Source: SHLQ01 sp033344795
GTDB taxonomy: Bacteria; Actinomycetota; Acidimicrobiia; Acidimicrobiales; SHLQ01
Direction of reading: 5' to 3'
Assembly: GCA_033344795.1 (NCBI GenBank)
Contig: JAWPMS010000001.1
Span: 3,844,001 to 3,908,000 of the forward strand
Length of the DNA stretch: 64,000 nt
The notes beneath the pieces are model-generated. The model was not told where the DNA came from and did no database searches. It saw only the letters and a program-made list of their open reading frames with translations. Positions 39,826-47,784 of this stretch are shown one piece after another. The translations under genes were made by a program, and so were the position numbers. Every line of letters starts with the position of its first letter. Position 1 is the stretch's first letter.

Positions 39826-40022
39826 TGTTGGCCGCCCGAGATCACCGACCGGATTTCGATGTCATCGGACTCCGCCAGATTGGTGTTGCCCGGCACGAGC
39901 GTGCCGTTGACGATGACCAACACCGACTCACGGTTCAGCTCGAAGTGTTCGACGAGACGCGTGACCGTCATCGGTCCGGCGACATCAACCTCGCGCTCCG
40001 GATTTCGGAGACGAACTCGCAT
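39822..40022 (-). CDS. ttuB: Ubiquitin-like sulfur carrier, TtuB/ThiS/MoaD type, ending GGQQ
   Basis: This 66-residue beta-grasp protein resembles ThiS, MoaD and TtuB (MRVRLRNPEREVDV at the start, VLVIVNGTLVPGNTNLAESD in the middle, IEIRSVISGG near the end). Carriers of this group are adenylated and thiocarboxylated at a C-terminal Gly-Gly. Here two glutamines follow the Gly-Gly, so the reactive end would first have to be exposed by a protease, as for QbsE-like carriers, or the family member works differently. Its stop overlaps the ttuA start, and its ATG overlaps the preceding stop by one base. The assignment as sulfur donor for TtuA rests on this gene order. Confidence 0.82.
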   Translation of the reverse strand: MRVRLRNPEREVDVAGPMTVTRLVEHFELNRESVLVIVNGTLVPGNTNLAESDDIEIRSVISGGQQ

Positions 40023-40633
40023 CAGTCGAGCTCCGAGAGCTCGAATTCATTCGCGGCCAGGTCATCCTCGCGACGGGCTTCTTTCGCCGCAGATTTCGCC
40101 GCGCGCTGTGCGTCTCGTGCAGCATGTCGCGCATCCTTCGCTGCGGCCTTCTCGGCGCGACGCAACTGCTTTGCGTCGGCCTTCTGGCTCCGCCGTGCCT
40201 GCTTTGCTGCCGCGCGCTTGGCGTACCGACTTGGCTCGGGGTCCGAGACAAGATCGGTTCCAAGAATCTGATTCACCCTCGCAGCTGAGGGCGCCTCCAA
40301 GATCCGCGAACCGATCGACGCGAGTGCCGGAGGCGCCATCGCCGTAGCGCGTGGGGCTTTTCTCCGTGGGCCAATGCCCATCTTTCTGCCCTCGCCCCGG
40401 CCGCGTTTGGATTGTTCGGGCACGTGGACGATCGACCAGGCTTCTCCTTCGCGAAGCGGCTCGGTGAACGTGATCGGCGCTTCGCCGGATTTCGAGACCT
40501 TCGACCAGCCCTTTCGCAGGGTGAGCATCAGCCAAACGGCGCGCCAGAGAGGTGAGCCGCCGAGGAGACCCTTGCGCGTCGCATTCAGCCGCACCAGACG
40601 CTTGACGTAGCTGCGCTTCAGAAACGGGAACAT
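40022..40633 (-). CDS. Basic protein with Lys/Arg/Ala-rich coiled-coil tail
   Basis: I do not recognise this 203-residue protein. The N-terminal half (about 1-75) has an ordered, basic and partly hydrophobic stretch (SPLWRAVWLMLTLRKGWSKV) and the motif ITFTEPLREGEAWSIVHVP. The C-terminal part (about 130-190) is almost all Ala, Lys, Arg and Glu and should form a long charged helix, possibly binding nucleic acid. Overlaps of one base with the genes on both sides place it in the TtuB-TtuA-TrmI operon. Confidence 0.7.
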   Translation of the reverse strand: MFPFLKRSYVKRLVRLNATRKGLLGGSPLWRAVWLMLTLRKGWSKVSKSGEAPITFTEPLREGEAWSIVHVPEQSKRGRGEGRKMGIGPRRKAPRATAMAPPALASIGSRILEAPSAARVNQILGTDLVSDPEPSRYAKRAAAKQARRSQKADAKQLRRAEKAAAKDARHAARDAQRAAKSAAKEARREDDLAANEFELSELD

Positions 40634-40845
40634 CAGATTCGGCGAATCTCCACCACAGCCGAGCGCTTCGAACCGACGCGACGGCCAAGCAGATACATCA
40701 GCAGGAGGAACAAGATGCCGCCGACGGCAGCGGCCGGAATGGCTTTGCCTTTGGCCGAATCGGTGACCGAGTCAACCTCGGTTTTGATCTGGCGGAACTT
40801 CTGTTCAATGTCGTCTTTGGAGATCGGTGATTGTTCGGTACTCAT
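40633..40845 (-). CDS. Small single-pass membrane protein
   Basis: This 70-residue protein starts at the ATG at 40845, which overlaps the previous stop (ATGA). It has a charged N-terminal part (residues 1-37), one transmembrane helix (about 38-56, with AVGGILFLLLMYLLG) and a basic C-terminal tail (RRVGSKRSAVVEIRRI). It has no known motif. Similar tail-anchored proteins occur beside membrane proteins in actinobacteria. Confidence 0.65.
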   Translation of the reverse strand: MSTEQSPISKDDIEQKFRQIKTEVDSVTDSAKGKAIPAAAVGGILFLLLMYLLGRRVGSKRSAVVEIRRI

Positions 40846-41168
40846 GAACCAAGACCTTTCGTGATGCGCGAGGCAAGAAAGCCAAGGATGATCGCAGCGA
40901 CTGCGAATACGATGGCGTACGGCGCCCAAACAAACCATCCAATGCCGTCGTCACCGCCATTGAAGGTGTCGACCTCTTGGAGGCCACGGAGGCCTGCGAG
41001 AGCGAAGAAGAAGAACCCGATACCAAGGCAGATTGCTCCGGGCAGACCGAATTTGAGATACCGACCGACCCCTTGCAGCGGCGTGGCCGTCTCTTGAATT
41101 GCATACGCCTTCACCAGGTCGAACACTTCTTGCACATTCTCGGTGGGGGTTTTCGAGTTACTGGCCAC
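40842..41168 (-). CDS. Two-helix membrane protein, first gene of the coupled operon
   Basis: This is a 108-residue protein from the GTG at 41168, chosen because AAGGAA lies six bases upstream; a TTG at 41195 is the alternative. A hydrophilic N-terminus (about 1-40) is followed by two hydrophobic segments (about 45-62 and 78-100) and a short basic end. The region resembles small holin-like or phage-shock-type actinobacterial membrane proteins, but I cannot assign a family. It opens the operon that leads to trmI. Confidence 0.65.
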   Translation of the reverse strand: MASNSKTPTENVQEVFDLVKAYAIQETATPLQGVGRYLKFGLPGAICLGIGFFFFALAGLRGLQEVDTFNGGDDGIGWFVWAPYAIVFAVAAIILGFLASRITKGLGS

Positions 41169-41213
41169 AACATTCCTTGGGTTGTCGTTCGTCAATACGC
41201 TATCCCGCGGAGT

Positions 41214-41858
41214 TCACCGGCCGTCGAGTTCTGCTCTGATCAGCAACTGTTTCTCCGACAGTGCTTCCGAAAGCAGCGCAATCTGTCGGCTCGTCGTGCG
41301 CGCTTCGAGGACCTTCTGGCGGTCGAACTCGGTGAGTGGCGAGAGTGCCGAGAGCTGATCGAGTCGCGTTTGCGGGTCGTTGCTGAAGTCGAGCGATTCC
41401 GGCGGGTCGACCCCAACACTCCTCGCCGCGAGCTCGATGGTTGCGAGCAGCAGATCCTGGAGGTCGTCGAGGCTCGCACCACCATCGTCGTCCACCGGTC
41501 GCGGCGCGACGATGGCGCGCGGATACGGGTCATCCGACAGCCACTCGAGGATGTCGAGACGTTCGACGCCCGCAGTAACCACGGCCCACCGGCCGTCTTC
41601 GAACTCTTCGGCCTGAAGAATCTCCACTCGTGTCGCCACGTCGACACGATGGTCGCCGCCGCCCACCTCGAAGCCCCGATCGATCAACACGATGCCGAAC
41701 GTCGGCTCGGAGTCACCACCGAGCAATTCGTCGAGCAGCGCCCGATATCGGGGTTCGAACACGTGGAGGGGAACCACTTGACCGGGAAACACCGTGCTGC
41801 CCAAGGGAAACATGGGCATCGTGCGAGATGCCACCTCTGCGGGGGACGATTCGGTCAC
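41214..41858 (-). CDS. Stand-alone Lon substrate-binding (LON N-terminal) domain protein
   Basis: This 214-residue protein contains the Lon N-terminal domain with its hallmark start (MPMFPLGSTVFPGQVVPLHVFEPRYR) and no ATPase or protease domain. The C-terminal part is helical. Single-domain LON proteins are widespread, but their function is not settled; they may recognise unfolded or damaged proteins. The GTG start at 41858 overlaps the dacB stop (GTGA), so it is translationally coupled to dacB. Confidence 0.85.
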   Translation of the reverse strand: MTESSPAEVASRTMPMFPLGSTVFPGQVVPLHVFEPRYRALLDELLGGDSEPTFGIVLIDRGFEVGGGDHRVDVATRVEILQAEEFEDGRWAVVTAGVERLDILEWLSDDPYPRAIVAPRPVDDDGGASLDDLQDLLLATIELAARSVGVDPPESLDFSNDPQTRLDQLSALSPLTEFDRQKVLEARTTSRQIALLSEALSEKQLLIRAELDGR

Positions 41859-43276
41859 CCGATCGGGCCGAGTGCATCGGGGTTCGGTCCCTCCGGGTAC
41901 GCCACCAACTCGAGCGCGATCGAGTCTTGTGCCTCGATCATCTCCTCGACGGAGTACTCGGGCGTGCTGTTCCCAATCCACGCGAACGTGAGCGTGGAGC
42001 CGTCTTGGGCCACCGCGGTTCCGGCGAGGGCGCCGACCTCGTTCAATCTGCCCGTCTTGGCAGCGATCTTGCCCTCGGCGTCTGTTCCGACCAACCGCGC
42101 CTCGAGCGTTCCAGACTCACCAGCCACGGCAAGGCCCTCGTGCAGCGGCGTGCCCGCGGTCGCATCGAGGATCTCGACCAGCAGGCGGCAGGTCACCCGG
42201 TTCTGCGAGGCGAGTCCCGACCCATCGACAACGTCGGTCTCCGAGACGGAGAACCCTGCACCACGAAGTGCGTTCTCGATCGCGATGGCACCATCGTCGG
42301 TGGTTCCTCGACCCGATGTGGCAACGCCGATCTCCTTCAACAGAAGTTCGGCCGCCATGTTGTCGCTGATGTTGACCATCTGGTTGGTGACGACCGAGAC
42401 GGGGGCGGAAGTTATCGAGGCGATCGTTCGAGCACCCGCTGGGGCCTGGGCAGCCGAAGCCGACCGGCGAATGATGACGTCGCGCGCCTCGAGCAGGTCA
42501 TCAAAGGTCGCAGCAGCGAAGCTCGGAGGGTCGGTCGTAGCTGTCGCCAACGAGGGAGCAGGATTCGGATCGAAACGAGAGAACCCGTCATTGACGGTCA
42601 ACGCCGAAAGAGGCCCGGTCTGATTCTGTGACACATTGGTGAAGCGTTCTGGCCATTCGGGAAGGTATCGCTCGGCGTCATACCGCGACTCGTCGCCGAT
42701 CACGGCGCCGTTCACCTCGGCGATGCCAGCCGCAACGACGGCATCCGCAAGCCGCTCGAGATCGGTGCGATGGTGCGGCTGTTGTTCGTATCGTTCGGTG
42801 TATCCCTCCGTCGCAACGAGCGGGTCGCCGCCACCGACGAGATAGAGATCTCCGTCTAACACGCCCTCGGTCAGAACTGCATCGGTGACCACCGCTGTCT
42901 CATAGGTGTGCTCGGCGCCCAATATCTCGTACACCCCGTACGCGGTGAGAATCTTCTGAGCCGAGGCGGGGACGAGCGGCAAGGTCGCATTCTCCGAGTA
43001 GACCTCCTCGCCCTCGAGCGTGACGACGAGGCAGCTCTGCGAAGGGAACGTCGCAACCACTTCGTCGAGTGAGTTCTGCAGGTTCTCGATCAGGATCGGC
43101 TCGCGAAGGAACTCGGGGGTCCTGCGCACCGACAGAAGCGGCGTTGCCAGAGGCGGAGCGGAACGACCTTCTGGCGCAATCGTGTCCTCGGCGAGCGCGG
43201 AATCGGTTTCCACCGCCTGCCAGGCGGCAAACGCGGCCACGATGAGCAGCAGGAAAGGCAGGATCCATCTTTGCAT
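41855..43276 (-). CDS. dacB: D-alanyl-D-alanine carboxypeptidase / endopeptidase (PBP4, S13 family)
   Basis: This exported enzyme trims or cleaves peptidoglycan peptides. From the ATG at 43276 it has 473 residues with a signal peptide or anchor at residues 2-22. The catalytic motifs are SAQK (S105, K108), SDN (in ISDNMAAELL) and KTG (AAKTGRLN). The large insertion between the first two motifs is typical of S13 enzymes. An ATG 20 codons upstream is possible, but that start would overlap the divergent desaturase promoter. TAAGCT seven bases before 43276 could be the -10 box of a leaderless mRNA. Confidence 0.92.
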   Translation of the reverse strand: MQRWILPFLLLIVAAFAAWQAVETDSALAEDTIAPEGRSAPPLATPLLSVRRTPEFLREPILIENLQNSLDEVVATFPSQSCLVVTLEGEEVYSENATLPLVPASAQKILTAYGVYEILGAEHTYETAVVTDAVLTEGVLDGDLYLVGGGDPLVATEGYTERYEQQPHHRTDLERLADAVVAAGIAEVNGAVIGDESRYDAERYLPEWPERFTNVSQNQTGPLSALTVNDGFSRFDPNPAPSLATATTDPPSFAAATFDDLLEARDVIIRRSASAAQAPAGARTIASITSAPVSVVTNQMVNISDNMAAELLLKEIGVATSGRGTTDDGAIAIENALRGAGFSVSETDVVDGSGLASQNRVTCRLLVEILDATAGTPLHEGLAVAGESGTLEARLVGTDAEGKIAAKTGRLNEVGALAGTAVAQDGSTLTFAWIGNSTPEYSVEEMIEAQDSIALELVAYPEGPNPDALGPIG

Positions 43277-43322
43277 CGGCGACAGCTTAGGGGCTTTGGA
43301 TGGGCTCGGCGATCGAGGGGCT

Positions 43323-43359
43323 TTTCGAGCGTGCATCGATGAGGCTAACTTCGCCTCAT
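43323..43359 (+). promoter_or_regulatory. Divergent promoter region with inverted repeat at the desaturase start
   Basis: TAACTT (43346-43351) lies six bases before the desaturase ATG. It forms most of the loop of a 7-bp inverted repeat (atgaggc 43339-43345 / gcctcat 43353-43359). A protein bound to this repeat would cover the -10 box. The -35 box is weak. Confidence 0.4.
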
Positions 43360-44107
43360 GACCACGATTCTCGTCGCCCTCCTGGTCGGATTCACCCTGA
43401 CACAGGTCGCGAACGTCGCCACCACCCTGTATTTACATCGCGCACTCGCTCACCGGGCGGTGACGTTCTCGACGCCGCTGAACGTCGCGTTCCGTGCGGT
43501 GATCTGGCTTCTGACCGGTATTCGCCCACGGCAGTGGGCGGCCGTCCACCGGAAGCACCACGCGTTCACCGACGAAGAAGCCGATCCGCACAGCCCTCTA
43601 CGACTGGGCTGGGTTCGCGTCCAACTGACCAATGTGAGCCTGTACCGACGGGTGGCACGCGACGCTTCGCAGGTCGCCAAATACGCTAGAGACATTCCCC
43701 AGACCAACGCCGATCGAATACTGCTCGACCATGCGCTCGTCGGACTCGGAATAACCACCGCGGTCCTCGTGCTCGCACTCGGATGGGTCGGCGGCATCGT
43801 CGCCGCCGCGTTCCACTTCGTTCTCTATCTCATGCTCTCCGGAGCGGTGAACGCGATTGCACACACCTTTGGCGATCGACCGTATGAGAATTCGGCGACG
43901 AACCTTCAGTGGCTCGCCTTGCTCACGAGCGGCGAGGGTCTACACAACAACCATCACGCGGCGCCTACCTCGGCCAGGTTCTCGCTCGACAAGGGCCAGG
44001 TCGACCCGGGCTGGTGGTTCGTGCGCACGGCGAGCGCTCTGGGCCAAGCCGAGGTGCGCCACGACTCTCCAGTGCTCGCAACTCCCCGTAGAGTTTCGGG
44101 TGCATGA
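43358..44107 (+). CDS. Fatty acid desaturase (acyl-CoA delta-9 type)
   Basis: This 249-residue membrane di-iron enzyme introduces double bonds into acyl chains. The three histidine boxes are HRALAH, HRKHH and HNNHH, with the first in the form HX4H. Transmembrane segments lie at about 3-22, 42-56 and 125-165. FTDEEADPHSP and GEGLHNNHHAAPTSARFS are typical of acyl-CoA desaturases. The ATG overlaps half of an inverted repeat with a -10 box in between. The stop overlaps the next start (ATGA). Confidence 0.92.
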   Translation: MTTILVALLVGFTLTQVANVATTLYLHRALAHRAVTFSTPLNVAFRAVIWLLTGIRPRQWAAVHRKHHAFTDEEADPHSPLRLGWVRVQLTNVSLYRRVARDASQVAKYARDIPQTNADRILLDHALVGLGITTAVLVLALGWVGGIVAAAFHFVLYLMLSGAVNAIAHTFGDRPYENSATNLQWLALLTSGEGLHNNHHAAPTSARFSLDKGQVDPGWWFVRTASALGQAEVRHDSPVLATPRRVSGA

Positions 44108-44544
44108 CGAACACCTCTGACTCAGAACCAACTCCCGAGATGCAGATCCTTGCGGCGCTGTTCATCGACGACATCGATCTACGACAGATCCCGGGCCCAA
44201 CCACGCGAATAGACCTGGGGGGTGTCCAGTTCTCTGCCCCCGCTCCGAGCGACGATCAGTTCACATGGGCGCCACACCTCGTGGTGATCGTGCGAGCCGA
44301 TGCCGAACACTCGGGGACTGCAGTGCTGGAGGCCATCTTCACCGTTGATGGCGAGCAGGTGGCACGAAATGTGCAGCCACTGCAGGTTGACCCTGGCAAG
44401 TTCAGCTATCGCCTCGTACGTGCGGAGGTCGACGTCGTGGCTCCGCTCACGGTGCTCGCTCACGTCCGCCTCGATCAGGGGCCGGTCGTGACGGTCCCGT
44501 TCAACCACCTCCCGCCTGTCGACGTGTCGCCAGAGGACGGTTGA
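44104..44544 (+). CDS. Conserved hypothetical protein, beta-rich
   Basis: I do not recognise this 146-residue protein. It is soluble, acidic, has no cysteine and looks beta-rich, with the segment LVVIVRADAEHSGTAVLEAIF in the middle and RIDLGGVQFSAPAPS near the start. Its ATG overlaps the desaturase stop by four bases and the FIST gene begins just after it, so the three are probably co-transcribed. Confidence 0.65.
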   Translation: MTNTSDSEPTPEMQILAALFIDDIDLRQIPGPTTRIDLGGVQFSAPAPSDDQFTWAPHLVVIVRADAEHSGTAVLEAIFTVDGEQVARNVQPLQVDPGKFSYRLVRAEVDVVAPLTVLAHVRLDQGPVVTVPFNHLPPVDVSPEDG

Positions 44545-44552
44545 GGTCATCG

Positions 44553-45671
44553 ATGTTGGTCGCCTCAGCCTTGAGTGAACATCCTCTGGCAGCGCACGCT
44601 GTCGGCGAGGTCGCTGGGACAATCCTGGAGACGATGCAAGGCCAACCAATCGATCTGCTCGCGGTCTTCGTCGACAGCGCGCACACAGGTGCGGTCGAGG
44701 ATGTCAGTACCGCTCTGGTCGAACTCCTGCAGCCTGGCGTCATGATTGGGACGACCGCCTGCGGGGTGATCGACCGCACGACCGAAATCGAAGATCGGCA
44801 TGCGCTCGCGGTGTGGGCCATCAACGGCATCGCTGCTCGCCCGATTCGAGTCGATCAGAACGCCACGACACCAAACTCGGGCTGGCCAGGATCCGATGGA
44901 TGCCACGCCGTGCTACTCGCCGACCCCTACAGCTGTCCGGTTCTCGACCTCTTGGCGGCCGCAGAGGCACAGGCGCCGGGGATCCAGATTCACGGAGGGT
45001 TGGCATCGGGAGCTCGCGGCCCAGGCGGAAACCGCCTGCTGCTCGATGGCAACGTCTTCGCCGACGGAGCTGTGGGCGTGATTCTCGATAGCGACACGAA
45101 CGTCTCGAGTGTCGTTTCGCAGGGTTGTCGGCCGATCGGGGACCCGCTGACCGTGACGGCGGTTTCGGGGAACGTCATCACCGAGCTTGCTTCGCAACCA
45201 CCGATGAACGTGCTGAAACGACTCGCAGCTGAAGCCACCGAATCCGATCGAGCATTGCTCGCTGGAGGCCTCCACGTGGGTGTCGTGATCGACGAGCAAC
45301 TCCATGAGTTTGGTCGCGGCGACTTCCTCATTCGTTCGGTGATCGGGGCGGACCCTGAAAGTGGCGCGATCGCGATCGGGGCCGAAGTCGAGGTCGGCAC
45401 CACTCTGCAATTCCAGGTCCGTGACGCTTCGACGGCTTCCGATGACCTGTTGTCGATGCTCTCGGGGCAGAGTGCAACCGCAGCGCTCACGTTCGCATGC
45501 AACGGGCGAGGTGAACACCTGTTCGGACGACCAGGACACGACGCTGAGCTCATCCACGAAGTCACGGGTTCACGCGCCACGTCGGGCATGTTTTGTGCCG
45601 GAGAGCTCGGTCCGATCGGAATTCGCAACCACCTCCATGGCTTCACCGCGTCGACCCTGCTCTTTCACTGA
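44553..45671 (+). CDS. FIST-domain sensory protein
   Basis: This 372-residue protein has a FIST N domain (about 35-200; PGVMIGTTACGVI, GIQIHGGLASGARG) and a FIST_C domain (about 205-355; DDLLSMLSGQSATAALTFACNGRGEHLFG). FIST domains are thought to bind small ligands such as amino acids and are often fused or adjacent to signalling proteins. Here no kinase or GGDEF gene is next to it. The ATG at 44553 was chosen for GAGG six bases upstream; a TTG at 44541 is the alternative. Confidence 0.88.
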   Translation: MLVASALSEHPLAAHAVGEVAGTILETMQGQPIDLLAVFVDSAHTGAVEDVSTALVELLQPGVMIGTTACGVIDRTTEIEDRHALAVWAINGIAARPIRVDQNATTPNSGWPGSDGCHAVLLADPYSCPVLDLLAAAEAQAPGIQIHGGLASGARGPGGNRLLLDGNVFADGAVGVILDSDTNVSSVVSQGCRPIGDPLTVTAVSGNVITELASQPPMNVLKRLAAEATESDRALLAGGLHVGVVIDEQLHEFGRGDFLIRSVIGADPESGAIAIGAEVEVGTTLQFQVRDASTASDDLLSMLSGQSATAALTFACNGRGEHLFGRPGHDAELIHEVTGSRATSGMFCAGELGPIGIRNHLHGFTASTLLFH

Positions 45672-45797
45672 TGCCAGCGGCAATCCAAGATCGAGAAACA
45701 CCCACAAACGGGTGAATCAATTCGCACGACAAACCCGCCGATTGCAGCCGCCGCCGTGCTAGGAACACGATGACGCTGCCGCAGGAGACCACGCAAC

Positions 45798-47750
45798 ATG
45801 ACCGACCTTGACGCCAAAACGATCGCGACCATTCGAGGTCTCGCGATGGACGGCCCGCACGCAGCGAGATCAGGCCACCAGGGCACAGCCATGTCGCTGG
45901 CCCCCGTGGCTCACGTGTTGTGGAGTCGGATCATGAACTTCGACGCCGAACACCCTGATTGGTTCGATCGAGATCGTTTCATCTTGTCGCCCGGTCATGC
46001 ATCGATCCTTCAGTACGCGCTGCTTCACCTCTACGGGTTCGGGCTCACCCTCGAGGACCTGCGAGACTTTCGTCAGTGGGGCTCGGCAACACCAGGACAC
46101 CCAGAGGTCGGACACACCGCCGGAGTCGAGGTCACCACCGGACCACTCGGGCAAGGCCTTGCAAACGCGGTTGGGATGGCCATCGCCGAGGAGAACCTTC
46201 GCGCGCGACTCGGCGCCGAGGTCTGCGACCACAAGATCTTCGGCCTCTGCTCTGACGGCGACCTTCAAGAAGGTGTGAGCCACGAAGCAGCATCGCTCGC
46301 CGGCCACCTCGGTCTGGGCCGAATCAATTTCATCTATGACGACAACGACATCTCGATCGACGGGCCGACATCGCTGAGCTTCAGCGACGACTCCGCCAGC
46401 CGATTCCGAGCGTACGGCTGGCACGTACAGGAAGTTGGAGCGATCGGGGAAGACCTCGATGCTCTCGAAGCGGCCATCCGCGCAGCCGTAGCCGTCGAAG
46501 ACCAGCCATCGTTGATCGTCCTCAAGACCACGATCGCGTTTCCCGCGACCGAATCGGTCGGCACGTCGCACGCACACGGGTACGCCATCTTCGACGAAGA
46601 GATCGCCGCCACCAAAGCAGCGATGGACATGCCAGCCGACGAGACCTTTCATGTCCCCGATGACGTCCTCGAGCACTGTCGTGCTGCGGGAATTCGGGGC
46701 GCCTCGGCACGCGAAGCGTGGAATACGCGCATCGCCGACTACTCCGGTGACCGCGCCCAACTCGACGCCCTCCTTCACACGCGCCCGCTCGATGGTTGGC
46801 AGGACGCACTCCCAGAGTGGGAGCCCGGTGAATCTGTTGCGACCCGCAAAGCATCCAACGCGGTTCTGCAGGCGCTCGCCTCCAAGATGCCATCGCTCGC
46901 AGGTGGCGGAGCCGATCTCACCGGCAATACAGGAACCGTCATCAAAGACATGGGGGTTTTCGACACCTCCGACCGAGCAGGGCGTCAGATCTATTTCGGT
47001 ATTCGCGAGCACGCCATGGGCTCGGCCATGGTCGGCATGGCCGCGCACGGTGGGCTGTTTCCCGTCGGTGGGACGTTTCTCGTCTTCAGCGACTACATGC
47101 GTGGGGCCGTCCGACTGGCAGCGCTCTCTCACCTCCCCATGGTCTTCTCGTGGACCCATGACTCGGTCGGCGTCGGTGAGGATGGCCCAACTCATCAGCC
47201 CGTTGAACACGTTGCAGCACTGCGTGCCATGCCCGAGCTGAGCGTGTGGCGGCCAGCGGACGCCAACGAGACTGCAGCCGCGTGGGCGGCGGCGGTCGAG
47301 GCGACAGGACCGACCGCAATGATCCTCTCTCGGCAGAACCTGCCCGTTCTCGCTGGCACCGAGAACCACGAAGACGTGGCGCGGGGCGGGTACGTGCTCC
47401 AAGATTCCGACTCCGCACCGTCTGTCGTTCTGGTTGGCGCCGGATCAGAAGTTCAACACTGTGTGTCCGCAGCCTCGACACTGCGAGCCGATGGAATCCA
47501 GGCACGAGTTGTCTCGCTCCCCTGCTGGGAGGTCTTCGAGGCACAGTCAGAGCAATACCGCGCGAGCGTTCTGCCCGACGGAATCCCTGCCGTCTCCATC
47601 GAGGCAGGTTCGACGATGGGGTGGTCGCGTTATGCGGACGTAAACCTCGGCATCGACCGGTTCGGCGCCTCGGCTCCTGGCGACCTCGTGATGGAGAAGC
47701 TCGGCATGACCGGGGATGCCGTGGCCGACGCTGCTCGTTCCGTAGTCTGA
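45798..47750 (+). CDS. tkt: Transketolase
   Basis: This thiamine-diphosphate enzyme transfers two-carbon units in the pentose phosphate pathway. It has 650 residues. SPGHASILQYALLHLYG, TTGPLGQGLANAVGMA and the GDGDLQEG-like motif (here SDGDLQEGVSHEA) form the ThDP domain. The central pyrimidine domain has FGIREHAMGSAMVGMA and FSDYMRGAVRLAAL, and a C-terminal domain follows. Transaldolase is encoded 34 bases downstream, so the non-oxidative branch is organised as one unit. Confidence 0.95.
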   Translation: MTDLDAKTIATIRGLAMDGPHAARSGHQGTAMSLAPVAHVLWSRIMNFDAEHPDWFDRDRFILSPGHASILQYALLHLYGFGLTLEDLRDFRQWGSATPGHPEVGHTAGVEVTTGPLGQGLANAVGMAIAEENLRARLGAEVCDHKIFGLCSDGDLQEGVSHEAASLAGHLGLGRINFIYDDNDISIDGPTSLSFSDDSASRFRAYGWHVQEVGAIGEDLDALEAAIRAAVAVEDQPSLIVLKTTIAFPATESVGTSHAHGYAIFDEEIAATKAAMDMPADETFHVPDDVLEHCRAAGIRGASAREAWNTRIADYSGDRAQLDALLHTRPLDGWQDALPEWEPGESVATRKASNAVLQALASKMPSLAGGGADLTGNTGTVIKDMGVFDTSDRAGRQIYFGIREHAMGSAMVGMAAHGGLFPVGGTFLVFSDYMRGAVRLAALSHLPMVFSWTHDSVGVGEDGPTHQPVEHVAALRAMPELSVWRPADANETAAAWAAAVEATGPTAMILSRQNLPVLAGTENHEDVARGGYVLQDSDSAPSVVLVGAGSEVQHCVSAASTLRADGIQARVVSLPCWEVFEAQSEQYRASVLPDGIPAVSIEAGSTMGWSRYADVNLGIDRFGASAPGDLVMEKLGMTGDAVADAARSVV

Positions 47751-47784
47751 ATACAACACAAGACCGACACACACGAGGCATCTC

